Shown: positions 32,805 to 42,266 of the stretch, piece by piece
Numbering within the stretch: the first letter of the stretch is position 1
Layout of the letters: each line of letters starts with the position of its first letter
Source: Lepidostoma basale
Taxonomy: Eukaryota; Arthropoda; Insecta; Trichoptera; Lepidostomatidae
Direction: 5' to 3'
DNA length: 64,000 bases
Assembly (NCBI GenBank): GCA_022606425.2
Contig: JAHDVF020001468.1
Span: forward strand, 2,458,501-2,522,500
Position numbers and translations under genes: made by a program
Notes under the pieces: generated by a model
Database searches by the model: none
What the model was told of the DNA's origin: nothing
Seen by the model: the letters and a program-made list of their open reading frames with translations, nothing else

Positions 32805-32990
32805 TGTGGGTGTTTGACGTTCGAAGTGTGCGCGGGAGATGCCTATTGGTGGCGATGAGGTTCGCAACCCATCACACCGCGTCTCCCGCGGAGCGAAAAG
32901 AGAAGGATGGAGTGCCGCATCAGTAAAAGTGTGACAGTCCATTCTTTCTGCCTACCCTTTCGGGGAGACGGCGTGATGGTTAGTTAGTTA
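32805..32990 (+). mobile_element. chimeric SINE with LINE family A tail, copy 2
   Basis: It is nearly identical to 8317-8508 over the whole head (GTGTGCGCGGGAGATGCC, TATTGGTGGCGATGAGGTTC) and the family A tail (GTGTGACAGTCCATTC ... TTCGGGGAGACGGCGTGATGG). The tail ends in GTTAGTTAGTTA. It lies 15 bases after the fold-back element. The few differences (for example GGACGATCG versus TGACGTTCG) show two separate insertions. Confidence 0.75.
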
Positions 32991-33596
32991 ATTATTCAGT
33001 TTGATTTTCAATAATTGTTGTATAATTACTAGCATAACCGGAAATAAATATCCACTGTGACAATACAGTAGTAATCAATTGTTGTGATAACTCATTTATG
33101 TCTAGTCACTTCTCATTTTGACTTAATGTGTTGTGTACGGAATAAAGGTTATCAGGTATTCGCCTCATACATTTTCTTCCGTAATGAAGTTCGCAAGAGG
33201 AGAACTTGCGTTTTGAAAGGCTTCATATATTATTTATGCAGCCGATTGTAGAGTATTAATGTGTAGAATTCTATTCAAGACACGCGGTCTCCCTGTAGCC
33301 TCCGCACAGCTGGCATTTTAAATGAGAACCGACAGACGATTTTATAGAGTTGATCGTGAAACCAGCGCTATGCGGACTACGCTAGGCGCGTAGTTTCCAA
33401 TGCCCAATTAATGTCGAGCGGTGTTTACTTCTGGTTATCAGAGCGTCTCGGTGCAAACAGGCGCAATATTGGGTGACCCGTTTTTTATTATTCAAGATTT
33501 ATACTATACGATAGGCTTAAATCATTATTAGTAGGTTGATTTTCCTTGCCGTCCATTAAAATTGCGATTATTTTGTGTACCTATCATAAGTAATCT
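32991..33596. other. unique sequence with an island at 33280-33490
   Basis: No gene or repeat is recognised. The part 33280-33490 is less AT-rich, contains CCCAATTAATG, and is a candidate conserved noncoding segment. Confidence 0.4.
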
Positions 33597-33617
33597 TATA
33601 GGAATATTTTTCGGGGT

Positions 33618-33683
33618 GAAACCGTGTTCCCTCCACCAACGTTTCGGAGGCCCTTGCGGCCTCCATCATCAGGGTGTTAAATT
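33618..33683 (-). ncRNA. hammerhead-ribozyme-like motif, family B, left end
   Basis: This is the exact mirror of the motif at 34480-34545, on the reverse strand (CTGATGA read at 33672 down to 33666). Both strands of a transcript through this locus would therefore carry the motif. Confidence 0.5.
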
Positions 33684-34479
33684 TTTATTGTATCTCAATA
33701 GAGACGAAGAAACAAACTGGAAACTGAACATGGATGATCAAGGTGTTTACAGGACTTATGACCTGTCATTGGTTGGGTTAAGCGCACGCTTTATGTAATT
33801 ACAACATTCCCCATTCCACCATTGTTATTATGATCATGCAAGATACATTTTTGGAAGTTGTATATATACTCCAAATTCATACTTATTTTCACGTGTCAGT
33901 TCCAGCTAGCCATCTATGTAGATTTGATTGTACTAATTAATTGTTTTAAGATTAATCTATACAATCCACCTACCAGCGGCATCTGTGAAGAATGATTGTT
34001 TAGCATTTAGCAAACTACTTTATTAACACAATGCGAAGAGGCTACCGCCTCCTAGCGCACTGTTTAGAAGTCGCCTGGAGTAACACTCCTATTTTATACG
34101 CCAAAGAATTGAAGATATCAAACCATTTGTCGAAATGTATACTTATATCTGTATACGAATCCTGGATTTTCACCTGTGGGTGGTTAATTAAATTTTTTTA
34201 TTGTATCTCAATAGAGACGAAGAAACAAACTGGAAACTGAACATGGATGATCAAGGTGTTTACAGGACTTATGACCTGTCATTGGTTGGGTTAAGCGCAC
34301 GCTTTATGTAATTACAACATTCCCCATTCCACCATTGTTATTATGATCATGCAAGATACATTTTTGGAAGTTGTATATATACTCCAAATTCATACTTATT
34401 TTCACGTGTCAGTTCCAGCTAGCCATCTATGTAGATTTGATTCCAGTTTGTTTCTTCGTCTCTATTGAGATACAATAAA

Positions 34480-34545
34480 AATTTAACACCCTGATGATGG
34501 AGGCCGCAAGGGCCTCCGAAACGTTGGTGGAGGGAACACGGTTTC
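34480..34545 (+). ncRNA. hammerhead-ribozyme-like motif, family B, right end
   Basis: CACC precedes CTGATGA (34491-34497), then T, a strong hairpin GGAGGCC-GCAA-GGGCCTCC, GAAA (34518-34521), with ACGT formed by the last A plus CGT (34521-34524), U at 34525, then GGTG. CACC and GGTG can pair as stem I (4 bp), and ACGT is self-complementary, as stem III would be in a paired or tandem form. The extra T after A9 is again present. The 7-base stem II is the strongest in this window. Confidence 0.5.
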
Positions 34546-34611
34546 ACCCCGAAAAATATTCCTATATATGTTAACCGTGGAAATTTAAGTTCTTATAAGT
34601 AATCTTGTTTA

Positions 34612-34860
34612 GGCCGAAACACAATTTTTTAAAATTATTAACATTTCAATATTGTAACACTGTTACAAATCACAATTTATTTATTATATTTTTATGAGAT
34701 TGTCGCAACAGCTATTTCAGTATACATATTACCTGTATGTTGGCATTATCAGGCGTTACAAACAACTGTTATTTTCGTTATAAAACATAGTGTGAACGTA
34801 GGTTGGAGAAAAAGCTGTTGCGACAATCTCATAAAAAATAACTCATAAATTGTGATGCGT
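34612..34860. repeat. fold-back element with two decayed hammerhead-like cores
   Basis: Arms at 34669-34713 and 34813-34856 are complementary (ATCACAATTTAT ... GTCGCAACAGCT versus AGCTGTTGCGACAATCTCAT). On the reverse strand the left half has CTGATAA (34752 down to 34746), a weak hairpin, GAAATAGCTGTTGC and GCGACAATC. The flanks GTAACGC and GCGAC can pair as in stem I (CGC/GCG then TTGT/ACAA). The outer TAGGCCGAAACAC matches other members. Confidence 0.65.
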
Positions 34861-35689
34861 AGTATTTCAAAATTAATACATTTAATATATCATATGTCAT
34901 ATGTTTTTATTAGATTTTATCTTGACAAATTATAGAGAATGTTAACCTAAATAATGAAGGCACAAAAATCTCGTATTATGTTATTTTATTCATATTTTAA
35001 TTCAGAAATTAAAATTTGTATGTTAATTGTGTAGAAAATATGTTTTTTTTAGCGTAATTGAATAAATGCATATAAAACATAATGGCACACCTCGTATTAC
35101 CTCATATTAGATCTTGTTTCGCTGCGTGTGATTTTATTACGCGTGTACGCAGATGGGAGGATTTTTTCACCAACAATCGGTTTTCACAGCGAAATTAATT
35201 CCCAGAATTATATTATAATATAAGAACGGTTAATATATTAATTATTGCATGCATGCTCAAACATATATATTTTTTAGTGTTAAATTAATTATTGTTATTT
35301 AGCAAAATGTAGTATTCGTTACTTTTTATATCGATTTAAAACTACATATAAAATAATAACGAAAAGTGTCATTGTCATAAAATATAGTAAAAACAAAACT
35401 TTTACAAAACTTCTTTCTTTTATTCACATTAACGCACATTACGTTTACATTTAAAATGTGTACCCATTTCTAATATTTTCTTTATTTCACATTTTGGCCC
35501 ATCTATAAATATCACCACCATCAACACTAGGCGAAGTCTGTGCTGGGACAATTATTTAAACAAGTAGTTTTATAGAAATATCAATATATTTTAAATAGTA
35601 AAATAAAAATAAAAACATATTTTCATCACTATTAAATATTTAATATGGAGTTTAATGTGACATTAGAGATACAATCAATATATAAGTTA
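34861..35689. other. AT-rich sequence with a family C scrap near 35370
   Basis: A short piece near 35366-35410 (CATAAAATATAGTAAAAAC, AAAACTTTTACAAAACTT) resembles a family C arm. Otherwise nothing is recognised. Confidence 0.4.
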
Positions 35690-36060
35690 AACATTAAAAC
35701 TGAACGATTCTGGCGATGCGCACCCCCCAAGGGTCAAGATGTAATTGATGAATATGAAAACGCGACCACCGGAGAAGGCAAGAATCTCCCCTGACACGCG
35801 ATACCGTGTCACTTGATCGACACCATTAAGTGCTCATAATCAATAAGCCAGTTAGGGTAAAGCGGCGTTGTTGGCTTGACCAAATTTCATAGCGGTTCTT
35901 TCAATATGAATATGACCTTTTGAATATATTCGGATATGCCGAATTGTTTCGGTTATGCTTATATTGCCGCTCCACCATCCAGCTCCCTTCGTACGACCCG
36001 AGCCGCCACTTGCGGCTGTCACTTGAGAATAGGGTATCGGAGTAACAACCTTTTTCTGAT
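35690..36060. other. GC-richer unique island
   Basis: About 370 bases that are much less AT-rich than both sides and match nothing else in the window (for example ATGCGCACCCCCCAAGGG, GAGCCGCCACTTGCGGCTG, the latter with a GCCGC/GCGGC hairpin). No long open frame is present. Conserved noncoding DNA is a reasonable guess. Confidence 0.4.
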
Positions 36061-36795
36061 GTATAGCGGTTATTATAATGTCCAGAATTTGTATATTTTA
36101 TATGTATAAAAATATATCCAGTGTTTTTGCACGTAAATGACTCGTGTTACAAATTTATGTATTTATGTAATACCGCTTTGGTCCATAGATTTAGCCTTTC
36201 TATCAGCGCAGCATCTCATGTGTGTATGAGTGGTGTAATTAATCTTTTTGAAATTTATATTCAGGTTTTTTTTATTATTAATTAATACTCCCTTTTTCGT
36301 TTATCCCTTAATTATTGTCAACGATGAAGCATGGCATATCAATTACCTTGATTATCGTATTCTTTTTTTTTATTAGTTCAATTTAATATGGGAGTATCGT
36401 AAGAGGTCTCTCATTATTGATACCCCACTTTTTATGAAATAAGTGTCTTTTTTGAACATTATTAGAGCCAGTACATATACTAATTTCAAGTTAGCGAAAA
36501 TTTATGCTTAACATTACTTAAAACTTACTAAACCAAACAATGGGACTTGTAACAAATTACGGCTTAAGATTAAGTAAAAAATTACGTCATCAAATTTAAG
36601 TTAAAACATATTATTAACAAAGAGTATATTATATATGGTATGAAATATTTGTTTTAAGAAATAAAATTAAATAGTTTTGTAATATAATGTAAAGAACAAC
36701 GAACATAAACAATCTTAAATTTAGTTAATTTATTTGCGAATAGTTATAACGTATATCTGGAAAACAGTCAAATGTATCACCTATATAATATTTTA
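36061..36795. other. AT-rich sequence, no feature seen
   Basis: No gene or repeat is recognised. Confidence 0.45.
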
Positions 36796-36828
36796 TACTA
36801 ATTGTTTTTATTTGTTTCAGGTAAGTGC
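36796..36828 (+). promoter_or_regulatory. candidate recursive splice site (zero-length exon)
   Basis: The sequence has a branch-point-like TACTAAT (36797-36802 plus flank), a pyrimidine-rich tract TTGTTTTTATTTGTTTC, AG at 36819-36820 and then directly GTAAGT at 36821-36826. A strong 3' splice site fused to a perfect 5' splice site consensus is the signature of recursive splicing in long insect introns. I saw no second site of this quality in the window on either strand. Chance occurrence cannot be excluded without RNA data or conservation. Confidence 0.5.
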
Positions 36829-37080
36829 CCATGGATTATACAATCGATCACATCTTATGGTAACGTAAAACATGATTAACTAATTTTATTATGTTCGCCT
36901 TGGCGAAGTACCTTTATCTACTCTTATATAATTATTCAGATTTATTAGTTTATTTATTTTTAACATTCAAATAAAAGTGGATCACTTAGAATCTACGTTA
37001 ACTGTTAGAATTATATCTTAGTGCAGTAGTGGTGACCAAAGTTGGCCTCAGCGTACATTTAAAGAAATATATTAAATATT
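36829..37080. other. AT-rich sequence
   Basis: No gene or repeat is recognised downstream of the candidate splice site; no open exon follows GTAAGT. Confidence 0.45.
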
Positions 37081-37318
37081 ATAATTAATACGAAAGAAAA
37101 CGTCTGTTTTTTAGAAGTTTTATTATATTTTATGGGAATGCCATGTTTCGTCTTTCTAAGGCATTATCAAATGCATGTCATTCGCTTGAAATACAATTAA
37201 ACTTCTAGAAAACTGACGTGATCATTCGTAATGCCTTAGAAAGGCGAAACATGTCGTTCAAATAAACTAGGTATTATAAAACTTATAGAAAATAGACTTT
37301 TTCAATCGTTTGAATTTT
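37081..37318. repeat. fold-back repeat, family C, with a core on each strand
   Basis: The reverse strand of 37141-37171 reads TTTGATAATGCCTT, AGAAAGACGAAACATGGCA; the + strand at 37226-37255 reads CGTAATGCCTTAGAAAGGC, GAAACATGTCGTTC. The outer arms (TAATACGAAAGAAAACGTC, CTAGAAAACTGACGTG) match the family. The two hairpin cores lie head to head, which suggests an inverted pair of the basic unit. Confidence 0.7.
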
Positions 37319-37524
37319 TTTCTACTTTTGAGTTCATTTTTTCTATATGTTTGGAAGGTTTTTCTTTGGGAGAATGATTCTTTAAGAAAACAGTATGGAA
37401 TTAACTTCACATATAACACATAACATAACGTTTTCATTAATATTATAAAAATATTTAATCTAAAATTTTAGATTTTTTTTGAAGAATCAGTAAATAATAA
37501 TAATTGTTAATTTATATTATATTG

Positions 37525-37703
37525 TCGGTCGGAATGTCGGTCACGTGAGGAGTCGGAAAAATCGACGTGCATGCATGACAAGATTTATGAATGTAGAGGA
37601 AGCAAGAGAAGTATGTCAGGACAGAACAGTGTGGCGTTCCATTCTTTCTGCCTACCCCTCCGGGGAGACGGCGTGATGGTAAGTTAGTTAGTTAGTTAGT
37701 TAT
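37525..37703 (+). mobile_element. LINE family A, 5'-truncated 3' end
   Basis: It begins at NVGHVRSRKNRRACMTR, with MNVEEAREVCQDRTVWRSIL and a SAYPSGETA end, and has a (TTAG)n tail. Wording (GTCGGTCACGTGAGGAGTCGG, CAGGACAGAACAGTGTGGCG) is close to the copy at 53716, so these two belong to one subfamily. Confidence 0.8.
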
Positions 37704-38456
37704 ATTATATTATAGTTGCAAATAGTGATGTTTTGTTTATTATCCACATTTCTCAACGGGATTTCGCTTTTCAAATATTGTTAAATATTATGTAAATTCC
37801 GAAGAAATGATTTAGTTGCAGTAAACTCAAAAAAAATTAGAAGGTGATGTCCATCCTTATTATCGGGGGTTATTTAATGCAAGTACTGATAGTTGTTCCC
37901 TTATCTATAGGCTAAGAGGAATGCAAATAATCTAGACCGCCAGTGGCTGCGTACCCACCGGGATTGTAGTAAAGCTCTAATTTTCAGGTTCTAAACGCCG
38001 GATTACACGCGAATTCCCACCTATTATACAAAACGCCGGCGGAATCTGACATTCTCTTTTGGGCCTCTGTTTGTCTATTATGAGATTCGAAGAATTCGGC
38101 GCGCGTGGGAGGACTACCGAACTGGGAAAGCGGTCAACTATCAATCTATTAAATTTATAATTTTGTCGTTTTGTTGTGTCTCCTTTGTCGCGTGCTCTGT
38201 AATTTGCATTTTGTTGTTTGCATTGAGTACCCGCAACCTACACCGTGCCTTATGTGTAAAATAGCAACCGCCATAAGTTAGGTTTTTTTTTTACCACCGT
38301 GAAAGATCACGTGACTTGCGGAAAATTGACCAGATGTTGTCACAAAACTGTCTTTAAAAATCTTGTACATTTGATTTCGAAAGTGATGATAGGTGACTGA
38401 TATGTTTTCTAAATCTCGATTAAATCGAAGGTTTTTGCTGAACTCAATGGAATTAT
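37704..38456. other. unique sequence with an island at 37930-38140
   Basis: No gene or repeat is recognised. The part 37930-38140 is GC-richer and unmatched in the window. Confidence 0.4.
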
Positions 38457-38538
38457 CAAATCAAATTAATTTATTCACTCAACAGACATTACAAACAACA
38501 CAAATGTTTAAGGCATCCCCTGTGTTCAGGTAAAATAT
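38457..38538 (-). mobile_element. Jockey-like LINE, 3' UTR and tail
   Basis: The reverse strand has CCTGAACACAGGGGATGCCT, TAAACATTTGTG and the AT-rich TTTGATTTGATT end. The same 3' UTR is in the 70-bp insertion at 48141-48210 and at 22982. Confidence 0.75.
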
Positions 38539-39300
38539 TTATATATACAACATAATTCCAGGAACGCATGAGAGATAGTTCGACGTTAAGAATACAAGAT
38601 ATTCTCTCAAGAGTATTTGTCCTCTGAACGTATTTTCACTAATATGAAAGACGTCGATCTCAGAGGAAAACGCGTTCTGCAGACTAATTGCTCTTCTCAC
38701 CGGTGTCACCAGAGGCAGATTGGTTCTGGCAGCCGGTAGATAAAATAATCTTTGCTGTCGCTGTTGGAAATATCTATAAGGGAGAAAAAGACCAATATTC
38801 TCCAGCACGGCCGAGTTCTCGAAATATCTCCTGATCAATCTAAAGAAATGGGTTATGAGATGGCCATCTCTTCGATGCTGCGTAGAGTTGATCCCGAGCA
38901 TTCCCAAATGAAATTCCGTAGGATAGAGCCACGGATAACTACCATGCCCCCTCAAGTAGAAATACCTCAGAATTTGTTTCTGAACCCTCTCTAGCATAGC
39001 GGAATATCTCGCCTCGTGAGGACTCCATATCACAGAACAACTTGCCCTGCTCTGAACCAATGCGTTGTATTGGACTCTGAACACATTTGGATCTCTGAAA
39101 CCTCTTCCGGTCCGAACGATGAAGCCCAACATTCTCAGTGCATTGTCACAAATCCTCTCGATATGTGCACGAAAAGTCAGCCTACTCACATAGATGATCC
39201 CGAGATCTCTCATCGTAGATACAGTAATGCTCAATGCTGAGTGGTGATTTGATGCGTTCTTTCTCTCTGAATACATTATTGTTCTTTTTTGTACTTTCAT
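38539..39300 (-). pseudogene. Jockey-like LINE, 253-residue C-terminal RT frame
   Basis: This is the longest open frame in the window. It contains DLGIIYVSRLTFRAHIERIC (residues about 32-51), ALRMLGFIVRTGRGFRD, YNALVQSRASCSVIWSPHEA and LERVQKQILRYFYLRGHG, then QRLFYLPAARTNLPLVTPVR and DVFHISENTFRG. The DLGV-x-L-F-x-HI, LGFI-R, LV-S-VWSP and IE-x-VQ-x-FLR order is diagnostic for the region after the RT palm of Jockey-clade LINEs. The palm with YxDD is absent because the copy is 5'-truncated, and a family A tail starts right after it. The frame has no stop, so the copy is young. It has no role in the host that can be inferred. Confidence 0.85.
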
Positions 39301-39308
39301 ATTTAAAT

Positions 39309-39512
39309 ATAACTAACTAACTAACTAACCACGCCGTTTCCCCGGAGAAATAGGCAGATGCAAAGGACCGCTACACATACCAGCTTCCTTTATATTCATA
39401 CATCGCAACACGCACGTGCTGTGTGTGTGGATTCATGTCATGTCTTCCTCGGCTGTTCTCGTCATATTTTTGCACACTGCTTGCGTATACCTTTTTAACC
39501 ATTCAAACATCT
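39309..39512 (-). mobile_element. LINE family A, 3' end, decayed
   Basis: The (TTAG)n tail at 39309-39330 and the reverse-strand GGGGAAACGGCGTGG are clear; further upstream only pieces such as CGATGTATGAATATAAAGG and the KKVYAS-like codons remain. It adjoins the Jockey-like copy. Confidence 0.65.
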
Positions 39513-40201
39513 AATTGATGTATTTTTTAATTTTACTTAGGACGCAATCATCTAATAACATGCCTTACTTACTACTACTTTATTTATTCTACTTTCGTCC
39601 TACTTCACAAATAATAATTCAAAATTCAGACAAGCCAATTTTCGAATCAAATTTTAAGATTATATTATGTTAGTATACCTTTTAGAACAATTCGTATCTG
39701 CTTAGTTACCATTAAAATCCAACGGTCTAAATATAACATGCCCTCGATTTAGTCTTACCGTTTCTTATTTTTGATCACAATCTGTTTAGCTATATTTAAT
39801 TCGCAAAAAGTTATCATTGTTATGCTAAATTAGTAATGTCTATTGTGCCATTCTCTGGGAATTAGTTCACAGATAATGAAATGATTTCATCTAAATTACT
39901 CTCACTCGTGCGTAATTACATATTGTTTAGGTTATGTATTCATTAATATTAACGGGTCAATTATCGAAATAGATCGTAATTGATATCATTGTCAGCGGTT
40001 TGAATGTGCTTATGAGCTTTTAGCTAAACGTCCATCAATACAATACGCATTAATTAACTAGTGATGGGCGAACTTATACTCGTATACTATACTGTATTAT
40101 ATTTGCGAACTTGTTTTATTGTTATCATTATTCCTTTGTTTTTCATATTTTTCTTCTTAAAAACTAAAAAAATGAAAAATAAATATTAATTTACCTATTT
40201 A
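39513..40201. other. AT-rich unique sequence
   Basis: No gene or repeat is recognised. Several ATTA and TAAT words around 39900-40060 give a homeodomain-site look, which in AT-rich DNA is expected by chance. Confidence 0.4.
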
Positions 40202-40213
40202 TTGTTTCATGAA

Positions 40214-40530
40214 AAATAATGAAAGGATCATTAAGATGGTTTGGACATATGGAAAGAATGAATGAAGAAAGAATGGTAAAAAAAAATATATGTTAACGAT
40301 GTAAATGGAACCAGAAATAGAGGAAGACCGAGGAAAACGTGGCACGATCAAATAAATCAAATATTGAATATCGGCCATGTGAGGAGTCAGAGAAATCGAC
40401 GCGCGTGCATGACACGATGTATGAATGTTGAGGAAGCAAGAGAGACATGTCAAGAAAGAAAAGTGTGGCAGTCCATTCTTTCTGCCTACCCCTTCGGTGA
40501 GACGGCGTGATGGTTAGTTAGTTAGTTAGT
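40214..40530 (+). mobile_element. LINE family A, insertion with 12-bp duplication
   Basis: It starts at the KIMKGSLRWFGHMERMNEER codons and ends with (TTAG)n. TTGTTTCATGAA occurs just before (40202-40213) and just after (40534-40545), the target-site duplication. The insert interrupts the outer end of a family C fold-back (TTTCATGAACAATTATATAA). Inside, one extra A in the AAAAAAA run after ATGGT shifts the frame, otherwise the RNRGRPRKTWHDQINQILN to SAYPFGETA part is clean. Confidence 0.85.
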
Positions 40531-40533
40531 TTT

Positions 40534-40740
40534 TTGTTTCATGAACAATTATATAAAATTCCGTACGAAATAATTATGAATGAAAACTTGCGTATTCTAG
40601 AAGTTTTATTATATTTTATGAGAATTATTTGTTTCACCTTTATAGGGCATAATCAAATGTCTCTGATAATGCTTTAGCAAGAAGAAAAATATCATTACCA
40701 TAAAATATAATAAAACTACTAAAAAAATACTTTTCTATAT
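40534..40740. repeat. fold-back repeat, family C
   Basis: Outer end GAACAATTATATAAAATTCC, left arm TATTCTAGAAGTTTTATTATA, centre CTGATAATGCTTTAGCAAG with a decayed AGAAAAATAT instead of GAAACATGT, right arm AAAATATAATAAAACTAC. The core begins CTGATAA (40658-40664), closer to the ideal CTGATGA than other family C copies, but the 3' part is lost. Confidence 0.65.
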
Positions 40741-41329
40741 TATAATAAATACTTTTTTTTGTTCTATCTCCATGGGAGGTGATTCACCCTTGAAACCATT
40801 TGATTCTACAATCTGAAAATAAAGTATCTTTTAATAAATGTTGTGTCCCATGGTTTCGTGTAGCTTAGGCAGACTATTTAAATAAACTACCCCATCGCAT
40901 TCGAAGTCAATACACCGAATGAGAGTTTTTCGTTGTAGAGTGAATCCTTGACGAAAATATTATATTGTACATAGTTTTTTGAAACACAAAAATAAATATG
41001 AGTATCATCATAATCACCTCGATCATTACAACTATAACGCTTATTTTAAAACATCTGATTTGATGAGGAAATTTACACCATAGGTTAGACAACAATGTAC
41101 GCATTCATTTGCTAATAATACATCGTTCTTTCAATGATGAATGTATACTTCCACGTGAAACCATAATAATATCGTGAAATACGAAGCAGGTCGAGATGGA
41201 AATAACAGTTTATTGTTTCTATGTATACTCCATATTAAATATTTATTAAAACAACTATTTATATAATTTTTTTTAATCTTTTTATGTGAGGGACATATTT
41301 AATCCTTTTTATGCATTATAAAGTGCAAG
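40741..41329. other. AT-rich sequence, no feature seen
   Basis: No gene or repeat is recognised. Confidence 0.45.
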
Positions 41330-41339
41330 GCTAAATACT

Positions 41340-41382
41340 CAAAACATGTAATAAATCTTTTAGAAAACATATGTTTTCATTT
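41340..41382 (+). repeat. fold-back repeat, family C, scrap
   Basis: TAATAAATCTTTTAGAAAAC and ATATGTTTTCATT match the right arm of family C only. Confidence 0.45.
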
Positions 41383-41552
41383 AACCCCCGCAGTGCGGCT
41401 TGCTTCATTTGCAGTATATAAATGTTATCGAACTACAGCTAACTATTATACATTTGCAGCTCTAACAGATATTCCCAGTTCATCATAATATTACGTACAA
41501 TTAAATAGTAAGGAACTCAAGTAAAAGTGTTTATAAGATACTGTTAATTGTT

Positions 41553-41762
41553 TCTTGAACAATGATGTAAAACTCCATATTAAATAATTTATGTGAATGA
41601 AAACTTCAATCTTCTAGGAGTTTTATTACACATATTTTATTAATTATTAATGCTTAGAACATTTGATAATGCCTTAGAAGGGCAAAACGTGTCGTTCCAT
41701 CTAAAATATAATAAAACTTCTAGAAGACAGAAATTTTCATTCATATTAATTAATTATTAGAT
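41553..41762. repeat. fold-back repeat, family C, with core
   Basis: Outer GAACAATGATGTAAAACTCC and left arm ATCTTCTAGGAGTTTTATTA. The centre is TTGATAA (41663-41669), T, GCCTTAGAAGGGC, then AAAACGTGTCG, and the right arm ends GAAATTTTCATTCATATTAA. GTTCC after the would-be cleavage C can pair with GAAC upstream of TTGATAA. The GAAA block is changed to AAAA. Confidence 0.7.
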
Positions 41763-42266
41763 ACATTCATAAAGAGCTGCAAATGTAGTCTGCCGCAGAT
41801 TGAAACCAAAATTTTCGGTAACAATTTTAACAATATGTGAGTCGATTGTATCAATATTTCGATTCGATTTTCGACAACTGGTAACCCTTAATCTGTCCGT
41901 TCGGCGAGCTTGTTACATTGAGGACGTGTTAATTAGACAATTCGATCATAGCCGAATATTTGATTGTCCATTCGCGTCCTCCCTAGTTGGGCGAGGCGCC
42001 GTGTTTTTGGCGCCGCACCCGGATGAGGTGTCCGAGCACTCGTGTCTAGCGAAAACACCTCTGTCGGTCGCCGCTAATTGCCGTTCACGTGTGGCGCACC
42101 CGCCGCCGCTCGGGTCACGTGAAGCGCGCCACCCTTCAGTAACATTATCCCCGCGTTACTTCGTTGCAATTAATTCAAGGTTGGCTGCCACTACTACTAC
42201 TACTGTGTGGCCAATTATTATGCAATATATCGGAACGTTATTTATTTCCTTGGTTCAAATGTTTTA
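41763..42266. other. unique sequence with a GC-rich island at 41930-42180
   Basis: This is the most GC-rich non-repeat part of the window (GGCGCCGTGTTTTTGGCGCC, GTCGGTCGCCGCTAATTGCC, CACCCGCCGCCGCTCGGGTC). Part of it is in an open frame (41800-42480, +, 226 residues) that continues into the antisense of a LINE, so that frame is not a gene. Two CACGTG words are at about 42091 and 42117. It may be a regulatory or first-exon-type segment, which I cannot decide. Confidence 0.4.

Larger units (their letters stand above)
33597..34566. repeat. compound palindrome: 126-bp perfect inverted ends plus 248-bp direct repeats
   Basis: The ends 33597-33722 and 34441-34566 are exact reverse complements over 126 bases. 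Inside, 33682-33929 recurs in direct orientation at 34195-34442 with no difference seen. The spacer 33930-34194 is unique. The direct repeats are family B. The inverted ends carry a hammerhead-like motif on each strand (see next entries). Perfect identity of both repeats suggests a recent insertion, gene conversion, or a replication-type rearrangement. No coding sequence is supported; open frames at 33562-33798 and 34031-34240 only cross the repeats. Confidence 0.9.

Noticed and set aside
33562..33798. open frame crossing the inverted and direct repeats
   Set aside because: The frame crosses repeat borders, and other family B copies break it with indels.
36796..36828. ordinary exon boundary at 36820
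   Set aside because: No open exon lies on either side; the fused 3'/5' splice signals only make sense as a zero-length exon or a chance match.
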